A DNA stretch of 64,000 bases from Ruminococcus sp. (lineage in GTDB: Bacteria > Bacillota > Clostridia > Oscillospirales > Acutalibacteraceae), in assembly GCA_022510945.1 (NCBI GenBank), contig JAFLSK010000002.1, positions 33,911 to 97,910 on the forward strand. Direction: 5' to 3'. Below the pieces are notes generated by a model. That model was not told the origin of the DNA. It saw only the letters and a program-made list of their open reading frames with translations, and searched no databases. Each line of letters opens with the position of its first letter. Positions within the stretch are counted from its first letter, which is position 1. The translations under genes were made by a program, and so were the position numbers. Shown piece after piece: positions 59,166 to 64,000 of this stretch.

Positions 59166-59262
59166 TTACAGGATTTTGACTCTACTCTTTAGCGGTAAAA
59201 CGAATGTTGCTCGTAATGTGCAACACTGGTTTTATTGCTAAGTTGTAGTAAAAATCCTGTAA
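59166..59262 (+). promoter_or_regulatory. 97-nt long hairpin in the rpsO-pnp intergenic region / pnp leader
   Basis: Nested pairs TTACAGGATTTT/AAAATCCTGTAA, TAGC/GCTA, TAAAAC/GTTTTA, TGTTG/CAACA. Confidence 0.65.
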
Positions 59263-59299
59263 AATATATAAAGTGAGCAAAAGCTCAGAAAGGATTTTT

Positions 59300-61507
59300 A
59301 TGAACAGTAAAATGGAATTTCCGAACTACAAAGTGTTCGAAACAGAGTTTGCGGGCAGACCGCTCAAAATCGAAACAGGCAAGATGACTCAGCTTGCTAA
59401 CGGCGCGTGCCTTGTAAGCTACGGCGATACGGTTGTACACGTTGCGGTAACAGCCTCAGCTAAGCCGCGCGACGGTATCGATTTCTTCCCGCTTTCAGTT
59501 GACTACGAGGAGAAACAGTACGCCGCAGGTCGCATCCCCGGCTCATTCTTAAAGCGCGAGGGTCGTCCTTCCGAGAAGGCAATCCTCACAAGCCGTGTAA
59601 TCGACCGCCCGATTCGTCCTCTCTTCCCGAAGGATATGCGCAACGACTGCTCCGTAGTATGTACGGTAATGTCGGTTGACCCCGACTGCTCGCCCGAGGT
59701 TGCCGCAATGGTCGGTACCTCTATCGCTATCTCAATCTCCGACGTTCCGTGGAACGGTCCTATCAGCGGCTGCTCCGTAGGTCTCGTTGACGGCGAAATC
59801 GTCATCAACCCGAACGCCGAGCAGAGAGCCGTATCCGATATGGCGACTACTGTTGCTTCCACAAGCGAGCGTATCGCTATGATTGAGGCAGGCGCTAACT
59901 GCGTTGACGACGAAACAATGTACAACGCTATTATGGCAGGCCACGAGGCTAACCAGAAGATTATCGAGTTTATCAACGGTATCGTTGCCGAAATCGGCAA
60001 GCCGAAGTTTACCTATCCTTCGAACGATCCCGACCACGATATGTTCGAGGCTATCTATAACTTCTCCGAGGCTGACGTTAAGGTTGCTCTTGACACAGAC
60101 GATAAGACAATCCGCGACGAGAGACTCAAGCCCATCTACGAGGCTGTTCACGAGAAGTTTGACGAGGTTTATCCCGATTCTGAGGCGAAGATTGACGAGT
60201 GCCTCTACAAGACTCAGAAGACTATCGTTCGCCGCTGGCTCCTTGACGAGCAGAAGCGCGTAGACGGACGCGGTATGGACGACATCCGTCCTCTCGCTTC
60301 CGAGGTTGCTGTTCTTCCTCGTGTTCACGGCTCAGGTATGTTTACCAGAGGCCAGACTCAGGTTCTCACAATCGCAACCCTCGGTTCTGTTGCTGACAAA
60401 CAGCTTCTCGACGGCCTTGACGGCGAGACAGAGAAGAGATATATGCACCACTACAACTTCCCGTCCTACTCCGTAGGCGAGACAAGACCGAGCCGCGGCC
60501 CCGGCCGTCGTGAAATCGGCCACGGCGCTCTCGCAGAGCGTGCGCTTCTTCCGGTTATTCCGCCGGTTGAGGAGTTCCCGTATGCGCTCCGTCTCGTTTC
60601 CGAGGTTCTTTCCTCGAACGGCTCAACCTCACAGGGTTCCGTATGTGGTTCCACACTTGCTCTTATGGACGCAGGTGTTCCGATTAAGGCTCCTGTAGCA
60701 GGTATATCCTGCGGTCTTATCACCGAGGAAGACAGATGGATGACAATGGTTGATATCCAGGGTCTCGAGGACTTCTTCGGCGATATGGACTTCAAGGTTG
60801 CAGGTACTAAGGACGGTATCACAGCTATCCAGATGGACCTCAAAATCAGCGGACTTCTCCCCGAAATGGTTAAGGAAGCTCTCGAGAAGACTCACAAGGC
60901 TCGTAACTATATCCTCGACGAGATTATGCTCAAGGCTATCGCTGAGCCTCGTCCCGAACTCTCGAAGTATGCTCCCAAGATGTTCACAACTACTATCCCT
61001 GCCGACAAGATTTCCGAGGTTATCGGTAAGAGCGGTAAGGTTATTAAGGAAATTCAGGCTCAGTGCGACTGTAAGGTTGACATTGAGGAAGACGGCGATA
61101 AGGGCAACGTATTCGTTGCAGGTCTTGACGCAGAGATGTGTAAGCGCGCTCTCAGTATGATTGAGACAATCGCTAATGACCCCGAGCCGGGTGCAATGTT
61201 CCTCGGTAAGGTAACGAGAATTATGGACTTCGGCGCATTTGTTGAGATTGCACCGGGCAAGGAAGGCCTCTGCCATGTTAGCCAGCTCGACGTTAAGCGC
61301 ACAAAGAACGTAACCGACGTTGTAAACGTGGGCGACGTTATCCGCGTTAAGGTGCTCGAGATTGACGACAAGGGCAGACTTAACCTCAGCCGCCGTGCTG
61401 TGCTCATCGAGGTTGACGGCTTAGAGCCCGAGAACGACCCCGAGGAGGAGCGCCAGTCACGTCCGCGCAGACCTCGCGGCGATAGACGTCCTCGCAGAGA
61501 TAAATAA
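59300..61507 (+). CDS. pnp: Polyribonucleotide nucleotidyltransferase
   Basis: Two RNase PH domains, KH (IGKSGKVIKEIQ), S1 (GKVTRIMDFGAFVEIAPGKEGLCHVSQL). Confidence 0.97.
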   Translation: MNSKMEFPNYKVFETEFAGRPLKIETGKMTQLANGACLVSYGDTVVHVAVTASAKPRDGIDFFPLSVDYEEKQYAAGRIPGSFLKREGRPSEKAILTSRVIDRPIRPLFPKDMRNDCSVVCTVMSVDPDCSPEVAAMVGTSIAISISDVPWNGPISGCSVGLVDGEIVINPNAEQRAVSDMATTVASTSERIAMIEAGANCVDDETMYNAIMAGHEANQKIIEFINGIVAEIGKPKFTYPSNDPDHDMFEAIYNFSEADVKVALDTDDKTIRDERLKPIYEAVHEKFDEVYPDSEAKIDECLYKTQKTIVRRWLLDEQKRVDGRGMDDIRPLASEVAVLPRVHGSGMFTRGQTQVLTIATLGSVADKQLLDGLDGETEKRYMHHYNFPSYSVGETRPSRGPGRREIGHGALAERALLPVIPPVEEFPYALRLVSEVLSSNGSTSQGSVCGSTLALMDAGVPIKAPVAGISCGLITEEDRWMTMVDIQGLEDFFGDMDFKVAGTKDGITAIQMDLKISGLLPEMVKEALEKTHKARNYILDEIMLKAIAEPRPELSKYAPKMFTTTIPADKISEVIGKSGKVIKEIQAQCDCKVDIEEDGDKGNVFVAGLDAEMCKRALSMIETIANDPEPGAMFLGKVTRIMDFGAFVEIAPGKEGLCHVSQLDVKRTKNVTDVVNVGDVIRVKVLEIDDKGRLNLSRRAVLIEVDGLEPENDPEEERQSRPRRPRGDRRPRRDK

Positions 61508-61516
61508 TTAATTTAT

Positions 61517-61543
61517 AAATGGGTTGTCTTTTCGGACAACCCA
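61517..61543 (+). terminator. Hairpin after pnp
   Basis: AATGGGTTGTCttttcgGACAACCCATT. Confidence 0.6.
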
Positions 61544-61574
61544 TTACCTTATTGTGCACGAAAGGAGCATTAAA

Positions 61575-62030
61575 GTGGAGCAATTTCGCAAAATGCTGCC
61601 CGACGACGAGAACACCGTCGCTAATATGATGAAAACCTTCTACAGCTCGCCCGCGGTGTCAACCAACGGCTCTGACGAAATTTTTCACAGAGATTTCAGT
61701 GCGTGTATTTCGGATAACCCGTTTATCGAGGGCTATATTATCCTTGATGATTTAAAAACAGCGGGGTACGCTATGCTCGCTAAAAGCTTTTGCACCGAGT
61801 TTGGCAAGCCGTGCGTGTGGATTGAGGATATCTATATCCTACCCGAGCATAGAGGGAAAGGATTCGCGACCGCATTTGTTAATTCTATAAAAGAAAAATA
61901 CCTCGATTCCGTAATAAGGCTCGAGGTCGAGGACGATAATATCAGCGCGTTATCTGTTTACAAAAAATGCGGATTTACCCACTTACCCTATAAAGAAATG
62001 ATATTTACAGGAGGAACACCAAATGAGTGA
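61575..62030 (+). CDS. GNAT-family N-acetyltransferase
   Basis: GTG start after AAAGGAG; VWIEDIYILPEHRGKGFATAFV, NISALSVYKKCGF. Confidence 0.9.
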   Translation: MEQFRKMLPDDENTVANMMKTFYSSPAVSTNGSDEIFHRDFSACISDNPFIEGYIILDDLKTAGYAMLAKSFCTEFGKPCVWIEDIYILPEHRGKGFATAFVNSIKEKYLDSVIRLEVEDDNISALSVYKKCGFTHLPYKEMIFTGGTPNE

Positions 62031-62550
62031 CTTAATGAAAGTTATTAAAGAAAGAAGAAGTATCAGAAAGTTTAAGACCGACGCAGTTCCCAAGGAGCTC
62101 ATCGACAAGATTATCGAGGCCGGAGTTTTTGCCGCGTCAGGTAGAGGGAAACAGGTACCAATCGTGATTGCCGTTACTAATAAAGCCTTCCGTGATAAAA
62201 TATCCGAAGAAAACCGCAAAATCGGCGGTTGGGACGAGGGCTTTGACCCGTTCTACGGTGCGCCTGTAATTCTCGTTGTAGCTGCTCCTAAGGACATTCC
62301 GACGTCTGTATACGACGGCAGCCTCACACTCGGCAATATGATGCTCGAAGCCCACGAGCTTGGGCTCGGTACCTGCTGGATACACCGCGCACGCGAGGAG
62401 TTTGAAAACGGCTTTGGCGATGAAATTCTCGCAAAAGCAGGCGTAAGCGGCGACTATATCGGCATAGGTCACCTCGCCCTCGGTTATATCGAAGGCGAAA
62501 ATCCCGATATTATCCCGCGCAAAGACGGAAGAGTGTTTTATATTGATTAA
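62023..62550 (+). CDS. Nitroreductase family protein
   Basis: VIKERRSIRKFKTDAVPKELIDKIIEAGVFAASGRGKQ; MMLEAHELGLGTCWI. Confidence 0.92.
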   Translation: MSDLMKVIKERRSIRKFKTDAVPKELIDKIIEAGVFAASGRGKQVPIVIAVTNKAFRDKISEENRKIGGWDEGFDPFYGAPVILVVAAPKDIPTSVYDGSLTLGNMMLEAHELGLGTCWIHRAREEFENGFGDEILAKAGVSGDYIGIGHLALGYIEGENPDIIPRKDGRVFYID

Positions 62551-62570
62551 ATAAGATTTATATTATCAAG

Positions 62571-62597
62571 GCGTGCGCTGATCCGCACGCTTTTTTT
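62571..62597 (+). terminator. Intrinsic terminator after nitroreductase
   Basis: GCGTGCGctgatcCGCACGCTTTTTTT. Confidence 0.9.
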
Positions 62598-62683
62598 CTG
62601 TTTTATTGGGGGTCGTATTATATGTCAAAAATATTCCGATAAATATCATTGACAAATAAAGATTATATAATTATAATATAATT

Positions 62684-62977
62684 ATGGATATAATACAGTT
62701 TGAATGGGATAATAACAAAAATACTATCAATAAAAAGAAACACAAGATATCCTTTGAAGAAGCTAAAACCGTGTTCTATGATGAGGATGCATTAATCATT
62801 GATGACCCCGAGCATTCCGAGGAGGAAGAAAGGTTTATTATTTTAGGGCTCAGCAACAGAGCCAATCTGCTCGTGGTCTGTCATTGTTACAGAGCATCCG
62901 ACACAGTTATTCGCATTATTTCCGCAAGAAAAGCAACAAAATCAGAGAGTAAACAATATAATGAATGGGGTGACTAG
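62684..62977 (+). CDS. brnT: BrnT-family toxin
   Basis: FEWDNNKNTINKKKHKISFEEAKTVFYDEDALIIDDPEHSEEEERFIILGLS...IRIISARKATKSESKQY. Confidence 0.9.
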   Translation: MDIIQFEWDNNKNTINKKKHKISFEEAKTVFYDEDALIIDDPEHSEEEERFIILGLSNRANLLVVCHCYRASDTVIRIISARKATKSESKQYNEWGD

Positions 62978-62978
62978 A

Positions 62979-63188
62979 ATGAGAGAAGAATATGATTTCA
63001 AAAACGCAAGAAAAAATCCTTATGCAAAAAAGCTAAAAAAACAAATTACAATTAATATCGACAGTGAGATAATAGATTATTTTAAGGCTCAGGCGAACGC
63101 TTCAGGTATTCCTTATCAAACCTTAATTAATCTGTACCTTGCGGATTGCGCTGAACACAATAAGAAGCTTCATATTTCTTGGACTTAA
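62979..63188 (+). CDS. brnA: BrnA-like antitoxin
   Basis: NARKNPYAKKLKKQITINIDSEIIDYFKAQANASGIPYQTLINLYLADCA; immediately downstream of brnT. Confidence 0.85.
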   Translation: MREEYDFKNARKNPYAKKLKKQITINIDSEIIDYFKAQANASGIPYQTLINLYLADCAEHNKKLHISWT

Positions 63189-63255
63189 AAGCAAATTCGG
63201 ATTAAGTGATGCATAATATTAATTTTTTGCATTAATTAAATAACTAACTTTACCG

Positions 63256-63288
63256 AAAAGAGACGGGTTCAATCCGTCTCTTTTTCTA
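63256..63288 (+). terminator. Intrinsic terminator after brnTA
   Basis: AAAAGAGACGGgttcaatCCGTCTCTTTTT. Confidence 0.85.
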
Positions 63289-63330
63289 TGCGGTATTTTA
63301 AAAAAATGTATATTAAAATCTAAAACGCTA

Positions 63331-63359
63331 TTGAAACTCCTGAATTATTATGTTACAAT
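63331..63359 (+). promoter_or_regulatory. Sigma-A-type promoter for rod-like RNA copy 2
   Basis: TTGAAA - 17 nt - TACAAT. Confidence 0.65.
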
Positions 63360-63363
63360 TTAG

Positions 63364-63539
63364 TTGCAACACAAAATTTAAAATTGCCTCACTGACAGTT
63401 TGTTTTTTTATCTTTAATTAGATAAAAATGCATGCTCTACTCTTTTACACACTGTTGGTGAGAGATGTTAATTTTGTGTTGCAGCAATCAGGGCTTGCGT
63501 TTTTTGTGCGCGGCTTTGTGCTGCGCATTTTTTATTTTG
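63364..63539 (+). ncRNA. Candidate structured small RNA, copy 2 (rod-like, 6S-like architecture)
   Basis: 5' arm TTGCAACACAAAATT pairs with AATTTTGTGTTGCAgcAA; inner CTCACtgACAGT/ACTGTtgGTGAG and TTTTTATC/GATAAAAA; terminator TGCGCgGCtttgtGCtGCGCA-TTTTTTATTTT. Confidence 0.55.
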
Positions 63540-63561
63540 TAGTGCCAATGAGGTGAATGTA

Positions 63562-63771
63562 ATGTCAAAAAGATTTGGAGAGCACTTACGCAATCTTAGA
63601 ACAAGCAAAACAAGCTATAGTCAAGAGAAAATGGCAGAATTGTTGAATATAAGCCGCAGCACCTACACATATTACGAAACCGGAAAGTCCGAGCCCAACT
63701 TTGCAAACCTGCAAAAGATTGTAAATTTACTCGGGATTGATTACAATGAAATATTTGATTATGAAGAATAG
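63562..63771 (+). CDS. XRE-family transcriptional regulator (paralogue of 58305-58679 product)
   Basis: MSKRFGEHLRNLRTSKTSYSQEKMAELLNISRSTYTYYETGKSEPNFANLQKIVNLLGIDYNEIFDYEE. Confidence 0.9.
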   Translation: MSKRFGEHLRNLRTSKTSYSQEKMAELLNISRSTYTYYETGKSEPNFANLQKIVNLLGIDYNEIFDYEE

Positions 63772-63819
63772 TATATTTAAAATACATAACGCCCTTTTGT
63801 TGCCACACAAATCTAACTC

Positions 63820-63850
63820 AAAGACACCCTAATGGGTGTCTTTTGGTTTT
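63820..63850 (+). terminator. Terminator after XRE gene, homologous to 43977-44016
   Basis: AAAGACACCCtaatGGGTGTCTTTtggtttt. Confidence 0.8.
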
Positions 63851-63916
63851 ACTGATTTATATTTGAACTTTAGGACTGTTTTCTTAACGCCCTTTCGAAT
63901 CCCGCCGCTGGCGTGC

Positions 63917-64000
63917 GTTTCATCTATAGAAAACTTCCATCTCGCCTGTTGGGGCGTGGAGAAGGAGAAAAGTTTCTACAACGCTCCTCCCTAAAAATCG
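63917..64000 (+). repeat. Pseudoknot-like element, copy B (similar to 44154-44236), runs to window edge
   Basis: Shared CTCGCCTGTTG...CGTGGAG...GAGAAAAgTTTCtaCAACGC...CTAAAAA skeleton. Confidence 0.5.

Noticed and set aside
63889-63912. Possible tRNA gene (TTCGAATCCC) at the end of the window
   Set aside because: Only the 3' T-loop/acceptor-like part is present; the upstream bases do not form a T-stem or the remaining arms.

Overview
The window is about 64 kb of a low-to-medium GC Firmicutes chromosome. Gene content (gpr, spoIIP, ClpP-like TepA, ComEC, starch-binding dockerin protein) fits a spore-forming, Ruminococcus-like gut clostridium; this taxonomic guess is inference. Positions 1-43.6 kb and 58.8-62.6 kb are mostly housekeeping: gpr, spoIIP, dusB, glyA, rarA, rpmF, der, plsY, apt, comEC, holA, rnmV, uppP, ftsK/spoIIIE, tyrS, mscL, aroK, pyk, htpG, rpsO and pnp. 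Two accessory blocks sit in this part: a starch-utilisation pair (CBM26-dockerin protein plus GH13 amylase) and a Bce-type two-component/ABC module. A 13.9 kb stretch (about 44.1-58.0 kb) is flanked by copies of the 3' end of a tRNA-Thr(CGT) gene. It carries a TnpV-like gene at one end and a large serine recombinase at the other, with sulfur-amino-acid transport and metabolism genes between them. The most interesting observations are non-coding. (1) Two paralogous 166-176 nt rod-shaped RNAs (about 43.77 and 63.36 kb) have matching promoters, terminal stems and terminators. They lie in collinear modules that also share a downstream hairpin, a tRNA-3'-end-like segment and a pseudoknot-like element; an XRE regulator is present in only one module. 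(2) A palindromic operator, CCTATT-N6-ATAGGAATT, lies in front of both divergent sulfur-amino-acid operons, with a weaker third copy downstream. A 23-aa leader ORF ending in ...RCCR accompanies it. (3) A 97-nt hairpin lies just upstream of pnp. (4) A tandem-hairpin leader precedes rpsO. All structures were folded by eye and no searches were run.
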